Shown here piece by piece: positions 54,093-62,975 of a DNA stretch of 64,000 bases. The stretch lies in NCBI GenBank assembly GCA_963665085.2, contig CAXXXS010000002.1, positions 186,001 through 250,000 on the forward strand, written 5' to 3'. Source of the stretch: G963665085 sp963665085. GTDB lineage: Bacteria > Bacteroidota > Bacteroidia > Bacteroidales > JAAAOM01. A program made the position numbers and the translations under genes. Numbering within the stretch: position 1 is the stretch's first letter; each line of letters begins with the position of its first letter. The notes beneath the pieces are model-generated. The model worked only from the letters and a program-made list of their open reading frames with translations, had not been told where the DNA came from and searched no databases.

Positions 54093-55385
54093 TTAAGGTA
54101 AAACTTCTGGTTTCTGACTATAAAATTTAATCATATTAATAATAGCTCGTTCGTTTACAGGCCCAAAACCATTTGTTACAGCCGATTTCATTGAACTCTC
54201 CATGGTTGGCCTGTAAATACCTTTAGCGACATAACCTCCTCCTTCAAAAACACCTATTTTATCTTTGTATTCTGGCGTACTGGGGGTAGGAACTGGGGTG
54301 CCGGGTTCTAGCATATCTTTCCATTTTTTGTCAAAGTCAACCAACGTAGTAATATTAGGCTGATAGGGTTCTACTGATAAATCAAAAAAGTCTTCGTATG
54401 AAACCTGTGAAGTATAATATTCATCTGCCAAAGAAGCAAAAGCGTGACCAAATTCATGCATAAATACAAATTTTGAGCGGGCATTATCACTCGCACAAAG
54501 GCTATAGAAATTATAAATGCCACCACCCCCGTATTTTTCAGTGTTTACCAAAACAATAATCTGATCATAAGGCGTAGAGGCTGCAATATCTCTAACTTTT
54601 TGATAGTATTTAGTAGTTAGGTAACGTTCACTGTCAAATGTATAAAAGGTTGAATTTAACAATGTGTTTTTCCATATATTTTTTCCAGGTATATCACAAC
54701 CAGAATCTTCAGAAGGTGCCATAACAAGCCAAAAATTAAATTTGTTTTTATAGGCATCAAAAGGTTTCCATTCAAAGAAGTTGTCTTTAAATCGTTGGGC
54801 ATCAGCTTTGAATTTAACCATTTCTAATTCAGTATACCCTTCGGGGATAATTACAATATCAACATTAACATCGGGAGTACCTGAGTTATGAATCTTCTCT
54901 GTTTCATAACCAGGAAGATTTCCTTTGATAATAAAATAATTGTAAGGATTTAATCCAATTTCGAAAACTTTTTGAAAGCATTGTTTTCTGTCTCGTTTAT
55001 AGATATCAATTTTTATCGTTTTTTTCGGGAAAGGCATAACAATGCTTTCCGGGTAAACTTCCTGTCGGTTTTTTGCTTCTGCTGTTGTTTGCCATTCGTT
55101 AAAGAGAGAAGCATATCCCCGTGAATAAATCAGGGTATTTGTAGCAGAATCATAAACTTCAAATAAAAGTTCTCCGTAGCGGAATGTGTCTATCAGGTTA
55201 ATTTGCGAACCGCCCCAGAATGGTTCTTTTTTGAATTCATCAAAATAGAATATCGAAGTGTCTTTGTTGCCTCCCTGGTAATAATCTAGTCGTAGTGTTG
55301 CTTTTTTGAAATAATCATCAAAAAGCACTTGTGACCATGAATTAAGGAAAATACTTAAAAAAACAATGACAGATATTAATCTCAT
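54093..55385 (-). CDS. M64-family (IgA-peptidase-like) metallopeptidase, secreted
   Basis: The 430-residue protein has a signal peptide (LISVIVFLSIFLNSWSQ), an N-terminal beta domain, then VDIVIIPEGYTELEMVKFKA, which opens the M64 peptidase domain, and the zinc site HEFGHAFASLADEYY with His310, Glu311 and His314; the downstream Glu322/Asp321 region supplies the third ligand. FGPVNERAIINMIKFYS closes the domain. The family is named after a Clostridium IgA protease, but most Bacteroidota members have unknown substrates. Located in the outer envelope or secreted. Confidence 0.93.
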   Translation of the reverse strand: MRLISVIVFLSIFLNSWSQVLFDDYFKKATLRLDYYQGGNKDTSIFYFDEFKKEPFWGGSQINLIDTFRYGELLFEVYDSATNTLIYSRGYASLFNEWQTTAEAKNRQEVYPESIVMPFPKKTIKIDIYKRDRKQCFQKVFEIGLNPYNYFIIKGNLPGYETEKIHNSGTPDVNVDIVIIPEGYTELEMVKFKADAQRFKDNFFEWKPFDAYKNKFNFWLVMAPSEDSGCDIPGKNIWKNTLLNSTFYTFDSERYLTTKYYQKVRDIAASTPYDQIIVLVNTEKYGGGGIYNFYSLCASDNARSKFVFMHEFGHAFASLADEYYTSQVSYEDFFDLSVEPYQPNITTLVDFDKKWKDMLEPGTPVPTPSTPEYKDKIGVFEGGGYVAKGIYRPTMESSMKSAVTNGFGPVNERAIINMIKFYSQKPEVLP

Positions 55386-55423
55386 TTTTAAAAATCTTAA
55401 AATGTTTATTGAATATAATGTAA

Positions 55424-55431
55424 TACTTTTG
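55424..55431 (+). promoter_or_regulatory. Candidate -7 promoter box for the lytic transglycosylase operon
   Basis: TACTTTTG matches the Bacteroidota TAnnTTTG box and lies 35 bases before the ATG at 55467. No good -33 TTTG is found at the expected spacing, so the match is only suggestive. Confidence 0.35.
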
Positions 55432-55466
55432 TCAAATTTGTTATAAAGATAATATTACTGTTTGAT

Positions 55467-56429
55467 ATGCGCATTAGGTTTTTACTATTGATACCAGCTT
55501 TCTTTACTGTTTCATGCATTACTCCTGATACAAGTGCCCAGGATAAGCAGGACGAGAAAAGAACATTTGAAAAAGAATATTCAATTTTTGCTATAAAACA
55601 TCCCCAAGAATTATATTTTGCCGGAGAACGTGTCCCTCTTGAAAATCTTGATGTAAAAGAAGGGTATGATAAAGAAATTCATGTTAATACCTATTGGCAG
55701 TCTCAAACAATGTTATTTATAAAAAGGGCAAATAAATATTTTCCTGTCATTGAACCTATCCTGAAAAAGAATGGTATCCCCGATGATTTTAAATATATTA
55801 CTCTAATTGAGAGTGGATTGGAAAATCTTGTTTCTCCTGCCAAGGCAGTTGGTTTTTGGCAGCTTATGGAGGGGACTGCAAGAGACTACGGACTTGAGGT
55901 AAATAGCGAAGTTGATGAACGGTATCATTATGAAAAAGCAACAGTAGCAGCATGTGAGTATTTCAAATCAGCGTATGAAAAATTTCAAAGCTGGACATTG
56001 GTTGCAGCTTCTTATAATGTTGGAATGCGGGGGATTGATCGCCAGATCGAAAGACAAAAAGAAACAAACTATTACGATTTATTGCTTAACACAGAGACAT
56101 CCAGGTATGTATATAGAATCTTGGCAGTAAAGCAATTATTAGAGAATCCCAATGATTATGGCTTTTTCTTTGAGGAAGAAGATTTGTATCATGAAATTCC
56201 TTATAATGAGATAGAAGTAAATACGGCTGTGGCAGATTTTGCTGATTTCGCAAAAGAACATGGAACGAATTATAAAATACTAAAGACACTGAACCCATGG
56301 CTAAGAGAGAGCTATTTGACAAACAAAAGTCATAAAACATATGTTATAAGAATTCCTGTCGAAGGCGGAAGAACATTTAAGCCATCAAAGGAAGACGTGG
56401 TTGAAGAGGAAATTAACTCCAATTTGTAG
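55467..56429 (+). CDS. Membrane-bound lytic transglycosylase (SLT/MltD-like)
   Basis: The 320-residue lipoprotein has a signal with lipobox FFTVSC (Cys17). The SLT/GH23 domain has the catalytic Glu115 in ITLIESGLENLVSPAKAVGF, followed by WQLMEGTARDYGL and AASYNVGMRGIDRQI. C-terminal residues (KTYVIRIPVEGGRTF) may be the remains of a LysM-like or linker region. It cleaves peptidoglycan glycan strands non-hydrolytically. It is followed by uvrA at 8 bases, so they are probably co-transcribed. Confidence 0.93.
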   Translation: MRIRFLLLIPAFFTVSCITPDTSAQDKQDEKRTFEKEYSIFAIKHPQELYFAGERVPLENLDVKEGYDKEIHVNTYWQSQTMLFIKRANKYFPVIEPILKKNGIPDDFKYITLIESGLENLVSPAKAVGFWQLMEGTARDYGLEVNSEVDERYHYEKATVAACEYFKSAYEKFQSWTLVAASYNVGMRGIDRQIERQKETNYYDLLLNTETSRYVYRILAVKQLLENPNDYGFFFEEEDLYHEIPYNEIEVNTAVADFADFAKEHGTNYKILKTLNPWLRESYLTNKSHKTYVIRIPVEGGRTFKPSKEDVVEEEINSNL

Positions 56430-56437
56430 ATTGAATT

Positions 56438-59275
56438 ATGTCAGAAGAAAAATATTCAGATCAAACCATTGAGGTTTATGGTGCCCGTGTGCATAACCTC
56501 AGGGATATTGATGTACAGATACCCAGGAATGCATTAACCGTAATTACCGGATTGAGTGGAAGCGGAAAATCATCCTTGGCATTTGATACTATTTATGCCG
56601 AAGGTCAACGCCGTTATATTGAAACTTTATCTGCGTATGCACGTCAGTTTCTTGGGAGTTTGGAACGTCCGGATGTTGATAAAATAACAGGTTTAAGTCC
56701 GGTTATATCCATCGAGCAAAAGACAACGAATAAAAATCCCCGTTCAACAGTAGGTACTACAACTGAGATTTATGATTTTTTTCGGTTACTCTATGCGCGT
56801 GCAGGAGAAGCATATTCATATGTGAGTGGCGAAAAAATGGTGAAATATACCGATGATCAAATTATGAAATTGATCATGGAACAATTTGAGGGAAAGAAGG
56901 TACATATCCTGGCTCCAGTAGTAAAAGGGAGAAAAGGTCATTACCGTGAATTGTTTGAACAGATTCGTCGAAAAGGATTTTTATATGCCCGTGTGAATGG
57001 CAAGATTGAGGAACTGGTGTTTGGTTTTAAAGTAGATCGATATAAGACGCATAATATAGAGATTTTAATCGATAAGCTTAAAGTAGATTCAGATGATATA
57101 AAGCGAATTAAGAAAAGTATTGATACTGCTATGCAACATGGTAAAGGAATAATTATGTTGCAAGAAAAAGACACAGACAATGTCCGATATTATAGCAGGC
57201 AACTAATGTGTCCAACATCGGGTATCTCTTATAATGAGCCGGCCCCTCATTCATTTTCTTTTAATTCACCACAAGGGGCTTGTACTAATTGTAACGGACT
57301 TGGAGTGGTTAATGAAGTCGACATTCATAAGATTATTCCCAATGATAAACTCAGCATAAAAAAAGGAGGGATTGCCCCTCTGGGACCTTACAAAAATCTA
57401 TTGATCTTCTGGCAGCTTCAGGCTATTGGCGATAAGTATGGTTTTACACTGGATTCCCCCATCAAAGATATTCCGGAAAAAGCATTACATATCATTTTAA
57501 ATGGTTCGGAAGAATCCTTTAAACTTCAGAATACTCCTTTAGGAAATACAGCAAATTATTTTTTGAGTTTTGAGGGAATAATGAATTATATCAGTAATCA
57601 GTATGCAGAAGCTGAAAGTGGTAAGGAGCAGCGTGCGATTGCTCAATACATCAAAAAAGTAACTTGTCCTGAGTGCCGGGGATATCGTTTAAATAATGAG
57701 TCGTTGCATTTTAAAATAGCGGATAAACATATTGGGGAAGTATCTGCAATGGATCTAAGCGAACTGGCAGAATGGCTTGATAATATTGAAGAAAAACTTT
57801 CCGATAAACAAAAGAAGATTGCTGTTGAAATTTTAAAAGAAATTCGTTCCAGGCTTAAGTTTCTGTTGGATGTAGGAATTGAATATTTATCATTAAACAG
57901 AAGTGCCAGAAGCCTTTCAGGAGGTGAAAGTCAACGGATACGGCTTGCTACCCAAATAGGATCGCAGTTGGTTAATGTTTTATATATCCTGGATGAACCA
58001 AGTATTGGACTTCATCAAAAAGATAACAGAAAACTGATTCATGCGCTAAAAGATTTAAGAGATAACAATAATTCCGTAATCGTGGTTGAACACGATAAAG
58101 ATATGATTCTTTCTGCGGATTATGTCGTAGACATGGGGCCCTGTGCCGGAAGGCATGGAGGAAAAGTCGTTGCGCAGGGAAAACCCGAAGAGATAATGAA
58201 AGCCAATACCTTAACAGCAAAGTATCTTGTTGAGAAGAAAAGTATTGTGATTCCTAACTTAAGAAGACCAGGTAACGGGAAAGTGTTAATACTTAAAGGA
58301 GCTAAAGGAAATAACCTGAAAAATATAGATGTTTCTTTTCCTCTTGGGACTTTTATTTGTGTTACTGGTGTTTCTGGAAGTGGTAAATCAACGTTGATAA
58401 ATGAAACACTGTATCCAATCTTAAGCAAACATTTTTATCGTTCACAGCAGCAACCCCTGAAATATAAATCACTAGAAGGATTGGAAAATCTGGATAAAGT
58501 TATCGAAGTGAACCAATCACCTCTCGGACGTACACCTCGTTCCAATCCGGCAACCTATACCGGAGTTTTTTCGGATATCAGGAATTTGTTTGAACAAACT
58601 CCTGAATCAAAAATAAGGGGTTACAAAGCTGGTAGGTTTTCATTTAATGTTAAAGGAGGTAGATGTGAGACCTGCAAAGGAGCCGGCCTACAGACTATCG
58701 AAATGAACTTTCTACCGGACGTATACGTACAATGCCGGGATTGCAACGGAAAACGTTATAATCGGGAAACATTGGAAGTAAAATATAAAGGAAGAAACAT
58801 TAACGAAGTACTTGAAATGACAATTAACCAAGCTGTTGAGTTTTTCGAAAATATTCCTTCTATCTATAAAAAGATAAAGACATTACAGGATGTTGGACTC
58901 GGATACATTACATTAGGCCAACCTTCTACAACCCTTTCAGGAGGGGAGTCGCAGCGTGTTAAACTTGCAGCGGAATTGTCTAAAAAAGATACAGGTAAAA
59001 CACTTTATATCTTAGATGAGCCAACAACTGGTTTACATTTCGAGGATATCAGGGTATTGTTGGATGTATTAAACAGGTTAGTGTCAAAAGGAAATACAGT
59101 TTTAGTTATTGAGCATAACATGGATGTAATTAAAACAGCAGATTACATAATAGATATTGGTCCTGAAGGAGGTATAAATGGGGGAGAAGTGATAGCATAT
59201 GGCACCCCGGAAGAAATTATTAAAAACACAAAAAGTTATACATCAGAATTTTTAAAAGAAGAATTAATTAATTAA
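56438..59275 (+). CDS. uvrA: Excinuclease ABC subunit UvrA
   Basis: The 945-residue length is normal. It has two ABC modules: Walker A sequences ITGLSGSGKSSLAFDTIYAE and VTGVSGSGKSTLINETLYP, signatures RSLSGGESQRIRLA and TTLSGGESQRVKLA, and Walker B regions VLYILDEPSIGLHQ and TLYILDEPTTGLHF. The C-terminal zinc finger is complete (CETCKGAG and CRDCNGKR). In the first zinc finger Cys258 is followed by PTS (Ser261 for the usual second Cys), while ACTNCNGLG supplies the other pair. It is the DNA-damage recognition subunit of nucleotide excision repair. Confidence 0.97.
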   Translation: MSEEKYSDQTIEVYGARVHNLRDIDVQIPRNALTVITGLSGSGKSSLAFDTIYAEGQRRYIETLSAYARQFLGSLERPDVDKITGLSPVISIEQKTTNKNPRSTVGTTTEIYDFFRLLYARAGEAYSYVSGEKMVKYTDDQIMKLIMEQFEGKKVHILAPVVKGRKGHYRELFEQIRRKGFLYARVNGKIEELVFGFKVDRYKTHNIEILIDKLKVDSDDIKRIKKSIDTAMQHGKGIIMLQEKDTDNVRYYSRQLMCPTSGISYNEPAPHSFSFNSPQGACTNCNGLGVVNEVDIHKIIPNDKLSIKKGGIAPLGPYKNLLIFWQLQAIGDKYGFTLDSPIKDIPEKALHIILNGSEESFKLQNTPLGNTANYFLSFEGIMNYISNQYAEAESGKEQRAIAQYIKKVTCPECRGYRLNNESLHFKIADKHIGEVSAMDLSELAEWLDNIEEKLSDKQKKIAVEILKEIRSRLKFLLDVGIEYLSLNRSARSLSGGESQRIRLATQIGSQLVNVLYILDEPSIGLHQKDNRKLIHALKDLRDNNNSVIVVEHDKDMILSADYVVDMGPCAGRHGGKVVAQGKPEEIMKANTLTAKYLVEKKSIVIPNLRRPGNGKVLILKGAKGNNLKNIDVSFPLGTFICVTGVSGSGKSTLINETLYPILSKHFYRSQQQPLKYKSLEGLENLDKVIEVNQSPLGRTPRSNPATYTGVFSDIRNLFEQTPESKIRGYKAGRFSFNVKGGRCETCKGAGLQTIEMNFLPDVYVQCRDCNGKRYNRETLEVKYKGRNINEVLEMTINQAVEFFENIPSIYKKIKTLQDVGLGYITLGQPSTTLSGGESQRVKLAAELSKKDTGKTLYILDEPTTGLHFEDIRVLLDVLNRLVSKGNTVLVIEHNMDVIKTADYIIDIGPEGGINGGEVIAYGTPEEIIKNTKSYTSEFLKEELIN

Positions 59276-59278
59276 AAT

Positions 59279-59992
59279 ATGACAGACGGAGAAGATAAAG
59301 TAATACGCGATGCGTTTAAACAAAAAGATTGGAACGAGATAGTAACAGAAGATAGCTGGAGAATATTTAAAATAATGTCTGAATTTGTTGATGGTTTTGA
59401 AAAACTTCAACGCATAGGGCCTTGTGTATCAATTTTTGGATCAGCAAGAACTCAACCAGGATCAAAATATTACCAGTTGGCAGAAGAAATTGCATACATG
59501 CTTGTTTTACATGGTTACGGTGTTATTACAGGTGGTGGGCCAGGAATTATGGAAGCGGCAAACAAAGGTGCAAAAAAAGGAAAAGGACGTTCTGTTGGGT
59601 TAAACATTGAGTTACCATTTGAACAAGATGCGAATACATTTATCGATCGCGATAAACTCATTAATTTTGATCATTTCTTTGTGCGTAAGGTAATGTTCAT
59701 GAAATACTCTCAAGGATTTATTGTTTTGCCGGGTGGTTTCGGAACTTTTGATGAGTTATTTGAAGCGATCACGCTTATTCAAACAAAGAAAATTGGCCAA
59801 TTTCCGATTGTTCTTGTAAGCAAACAATACTGGTCTGGATTAATTGACTGGATTGAGGACGTCATGCTCGATGAAGAAAAGAACATTAGTCAGGAGGATA
59901 TGAAATTAATAAAGATAGTAGATACTGTACAGGAGGCTGTTGAGACTATTGATCAGTTTTATTCAAAGTATTTGCTTTCACCAAACTTCTAG
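59279..59992 (+). CDS. LOG-family protein (TIGR00730-type Rossmann fold)
   Basis: The 237-residue protein has VSIFGSARTQPGSKYYQLAE, VITGGGPGIMEAANKGAKKG and the family signature LPGGFGTFDELFEAITLIQT (PGGxGTxxE). Family members hydrolyse nucleoside 5'-monophosphates such as cytokinin ribotides or purine monophosphates. They were once annotated as lysine decarboxylases by mistake. It follows uvrA by 3 bases, so it is probably translated from the same message. Confidence 0.93.
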   Translation: MTDGEDKVIRDAFKQKDWNEIVTEDSWRIFKIMSEFVDGFEKLQRIGPCVSIFGSARTQPGSKYYQLAEEIAYMLVLHGYGVITGGGPGIMEAANKGAKKGKGRSVGLNIELPFEQDANTFIDRDKLINFDHFFVRKVMFMKYSQGFIVLPGGFGTFDELFEAITLIQTKKIGQFPIVLVSKQYWSGLIDWIEDVMLDEEKNISQEDMKLIKIVDTVQEAVETIDQFYSKYLLSPNF

Positions 59993-60018
59993 ATAGTTGG
60001 GAGTTAGAAGAATTATTT

Positions 60019-60088
60019 AACCGCTAAGGGCACAAAGAATTGCAAAGTTTTTCTTAGCGTTTCTTTGTGTACTTTGCGGTTTAGTTCT
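60019..60088. repeat. Intergenic palindromic repeat, copy 3
   Basis: AACCGCTAAGGGCACAAAG, a centre with TTTTTCTTAGCG, then TTTCTTTGTGTACTTTGCGG. It has the same architecture as the copies at 50386 and 50957, with more divergence. A partial copy follows at 60122-60150 (AACCGCGAGGGGCACAAAG). It lies between the LOG gene and the convergent L,D-transpeptidase-like gene. Confidence 0.65.
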
Positions 60089-60180
60089 TAATTTCTTATT
60101 TATTTGTTGATATGATATATTTTAACCGCGAGGGGCACAAAGAGGGAATCAAGAACAAAAATAGATTTACAGGCAAACAT

Positions 60181-60987
60181 TTATAAAATATCCGGATACC
60201 CATCGCTCCCTTGACAAACAAAATAAACACTTTTAGGTACTATCATAATTTTGGGGTTCTTATTACGATCCAGCCACTCTAAAATTCTAAGAATATTTTC
60301 TTCAGATGTTGCAATACAACCGGCTGTTCCACTTGATTCATTTTTCCAAATATGAAAAAAGATAAGACTTCCTTTGGAGGGTATATTTAATGGGTTATGT
60401 TCAATTTCAAAAAACCATTTATACAAATCATCATTACGTTTGATAACCTCAAAAGAATTATAATAGTCTTTTGGCCCTCCTGCTAATGTGTCTATGTTAA
60501 TGATTTGATTATAGAATTCAGATTCAGGATCGTCAACTCCTTGAAGATTCTCAGTTGTTTTTGTGTATTCTAAATTTGATTGAAATGGTAATGAATCAGC
60601 ATAACCATAGCATTTCCCAATAGAAAAGATTCCTGCTGGCGATTTATTATCACCTTCAATTTTTGATTTGTAACTATAAATTGTGTCTAATGATAAGGAA
60701 TCATGCAAACCAATACCCCATGCTATACCTTTTTTCCCGGTAACCCCTTTTATCATGGTTTCAGAAACAGACCATCCTTGTTCTACTTTGTCGCATAAAT
60801 AAATTTCACATCGATTGATATCCCAATTTTCAGTAAGAACAACAATTAGTTGATCCGTATCTTTAAACAATGAATTTATATTAATATTATTTGGGGCTTC
60901 TTCAATATTTTCTACGTTTCTTTTACAACCTATAATGGTTATTATAAAAAATAGAACTGTTATTTGTGTTATCCTGTATGTTTTCAA
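60181..60987 (-). CDS. L,D-transpeptidase/YkuD-like lipoprotein
   Basis: The 268-residue protein has a lipoprotein signal (VLFFIITIIGC, Cys21). The YkuD-like catalytic motif is FFHIWKNESSGTAGCIATSE with His212 and Cys224, and GDNKSPAGIFSIGKCYGYAD is the substrate-loop segment. It belongs to the branch whose members contain a TAGC core rather than the HG-x-GC of classic L,D-transpeptidases. Either peptidoglycan cross-linking or lipoprotein attachment is possible. Confidence 0.85.
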   Translation of the reverse strand: MKTYRITQITVLFFIITIIGCKRNVENIEEAPNNININSLFKDTDQLIVVLTENWDINRCEIYLCDKVEQGWSVSETMIKGVTGKKGIAWGIGLHDSLSLDTIYSYKSKIEGDNKSPAGIFSIGKCYGYADSLPFQSNLEYTKTTENLQGVDDPESEFYNQIINIDTLAGGPKDYYNSFEVIKRNDDLYKWFFEIEHNPLNIPSKGSLIFFHIWKNESSGTAGCIATSEENILRILEWLDRNKNPKIMIVPKSVYFVCQGSDGYPDIL

Positions 60988-61187
60988 TTAACTAAATTTT
61001 CAGGTGAAATTAAAAATAATTTCTGCTTATCATATAATATTTTATAATCAAGAGCTTCAAATAATTTTTTAAATTTCACTTTTAACTTTAATGTTTTTTA
61101 TCCACATATTACATAAAAATAATCTTGGTTTAATCCAGGGCTAACCTTCAAACTCTATTTTTGAGACTGCTAAATTATACATCTAAA

Positions 61188-61757
61188 ATGGATAATAACT
61201 CTGACATAATACTTATAAAACAGACAAAAAAAAGAAATGAAAAAGCTTTTACCTCTATATTTAATAAATACTGGGATGAGTTATTTATATCTGCTTTTTT
61301 TGTTCTTAAAGATGAAGATGTTTGTAAAGATATTGTCCAGGAAATTTTTGTTTCTTTTTGGAATAGATGTCCTGAACTTGAAATAATAAATCTAAGAGCT
61401 TACCTTTTGCAGGCAACAAAATATCAGGTAGCTAAGTATATCAGGGATAATCAGAAATATGAAGTTCTTAGCCAATCATATGAGAATATTGAGACTGTAG
61501 AATTTAATGAAGAACCTATTGAATACAAGGAATTGCATACCATAATAAGTCAGAAAATTAATACCCTTCCTGAAAGGTGCCGCGAAGTATTTCGATTAAG
61601 CCGATTAGAAGGTTTATCAAACAAACAAATTGGCGAGAAATTGAATATTTCTGTCAGCACGGTTGAAAATCAAATTACAAAAGCCCTTAAGTTTTTGAGA
61701 CATGAGTTAAGTGGATATACTACTTTATTATCGCTTGTATTCTTTTTCCATTTTTAG
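61188..61757 (+). CDS. RNA polymerase ECF-type sigma factor (Bacteroidota group)
   Basis: Starting at the ATG at 61188, the 189-residue protein begins MDNNSDIILIKQTKKRNEKA. An upstream TTG at 61161 would add nine residues and is less likely. Region 2 is FTSIFNKYWDELFISAFFVL and VCKDIVQEIFVSFW. Region 4 is LPERCREVFRLSRLEGLSNK with the helix-turn-helix QIGEKLNISVSTVENQITKA. A hydrophobic tail (TLLSLVFFFHF) ends it. It heads the second sigma-FecR-SusC series, facing right. Confidence 0.93.
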   Translation: MDNNSDIILIKQTKKRNEKAFTSIFNKYWDELFISAFFVLKDEDVCKDIVQEIFVSFWNRCPELEIINLRAYLLQATKYQVAKYIRDNQKYEVLSQSYENIETVEFNEEPIEYKELHTIISQKINTLPERCREVFRLSRLEGLSNKQIGEKLNISVSTVENQITKALKFLRHELSGYTTLLSLVFFFHF

Positions 61758-61872
61758 AATTCCAGGACACAATCACTGTTAAATTAAGCTTAAATTATTA
61801 AGTAATTATTAAATATTCATTTTGGAGTAGGGGTATACGCATGCTTTGGGTACTACCTACAAAACACTTGAA

Positions 61873-62850
61873 ATGAATAAAGGAGATTTTGAAAAAATTA
61901 TTAATAAATACCTGAACGGCAAAGCGTCAAAACAAGAGGCTGAGAAGTTTGAATCAATATATGATTCAGTTCAAAAGCCTGGCAAAGATTGGGATGATTT
62001 AAATTTATCAGATAAGGAGAAAATAAAGGATGAAATTTATAAAAATGTTTTGTCCAGGATTTCTCCCCCTGGAAAATCAATTATTAAACGAATTCATCCA
62101 ATTATTAAGGTTGCAGCATCCATTGTTATTTTAATCTCAATTGGACTTGGTGTTTTTAGAATGTCTGATAATACAAATGTGCAGACTAAATCTCAGTTTA
62201 TTACAGAGCGTGCAGATTTTGGAGAAAGAAAAACAATTGTTTTAGAAGATAGCACGAAGATAATCTTAAATGCCGGGAGCCAGATTTCGTATCATAAACC
62301 CTTTCAAAAAGGGAGTAGGAGTATTACACTTATGGGAGAGGCTTTTTTTAACGTATCTAAAGATAAGCAACGGTCTTTTATTGTTACAACAGATAATATC
62401 ACAACAACGGTTTTAGGAACATCATTTAATATATCTGCATACAATGAAGAAGATATTACCGTTACGGTATCTACTGGAAAAGTAAAAGTAGCTTATAATC
62501 CAACCGATGGTTCTGTCTCAAAAACAGCTATATTACTTCCAGGGCAACAGGCTGCTTTTAGTTTGAATAAACAGGAGTTGTCGAAATACACTGTTGATAT
62601 TCAACAATTCATTAACTGGAAAGAAAATATTATCTCTTTCAACCAAGATTATTTCTCTGATATCATAAAAAAATTAGAAAGAAACTTTAATGTAAATATA
62701 AATTGTAGAGATACTGCTCTATTGGAAAAAACAATAACCAGTGTATATGAAAATGCAACATTAGAAGAAATTCTTGAAGATTTAAGATTTATACTCGGCT
62801 TTGAGTATTCATACGAGCCGGGTAATGATATATCGATAACTAATTTTTAA
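61873..62850 (+). CDS. FecR-family anti-sigma factor
   Basis: From the ATG at 61873 the product has 325 residues; a TTG at 61846 would add nine. The cytoplasmic N-terminus is MNKGDFEKIINKYLNGKASK. A membrane helix lies near 76-95 (PIIKVAASIVILISIGLGVF). The FecR domain (RKTIVLEDSTKIILNAGSQI, LMGEAFFNVSKDKQRSF, TTVLGTSFNISAYN) is followed by a DUF4974-like end (YFSDIIKKLERNFNVNI). It should sequester the upstream sigma factor and receive a signal from the STN domain of the receptor beyond. Confidence 0.93.
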   Translation: MNKGDFEKIINKYLNGKASKQEAEKFESIYDSVQKPGKDWDDLNLSDKEKIKDEIYKNVLSRISPPGKSIIKRIHPIIKVAASIVILISIGLGVFRMSDNTNVQTKSQFITERADFGERKTIVLEDSTKIILNAGSQISYHKPFQKGSRSITLMGEAFFNVSKDKQRSFIVTTDNITTTVLGTSFNISAYNEEDITVTVSTGKVKVAYNPTDGSVSKTAILLPGQQAAFSLNKQELSKYTVDIQQFINWKENIISFNQDYFSDIIKKLERNFNVNINCRDTALLEKTITSVYENATLEEILEDLRFILGFEYSYEPGNDISITNF

Positions 62851-62975
62851 CCCCTTAAATGAAAAATCTGCCTATGATAGAAACCTTATAAAAAAGAAAA
62901 CCGGGAAAGCGACGAACAATCCCGGAATTTACTAGCATTTAATACTATTTGTACTAAAATTTAATTTTTAAAAAT

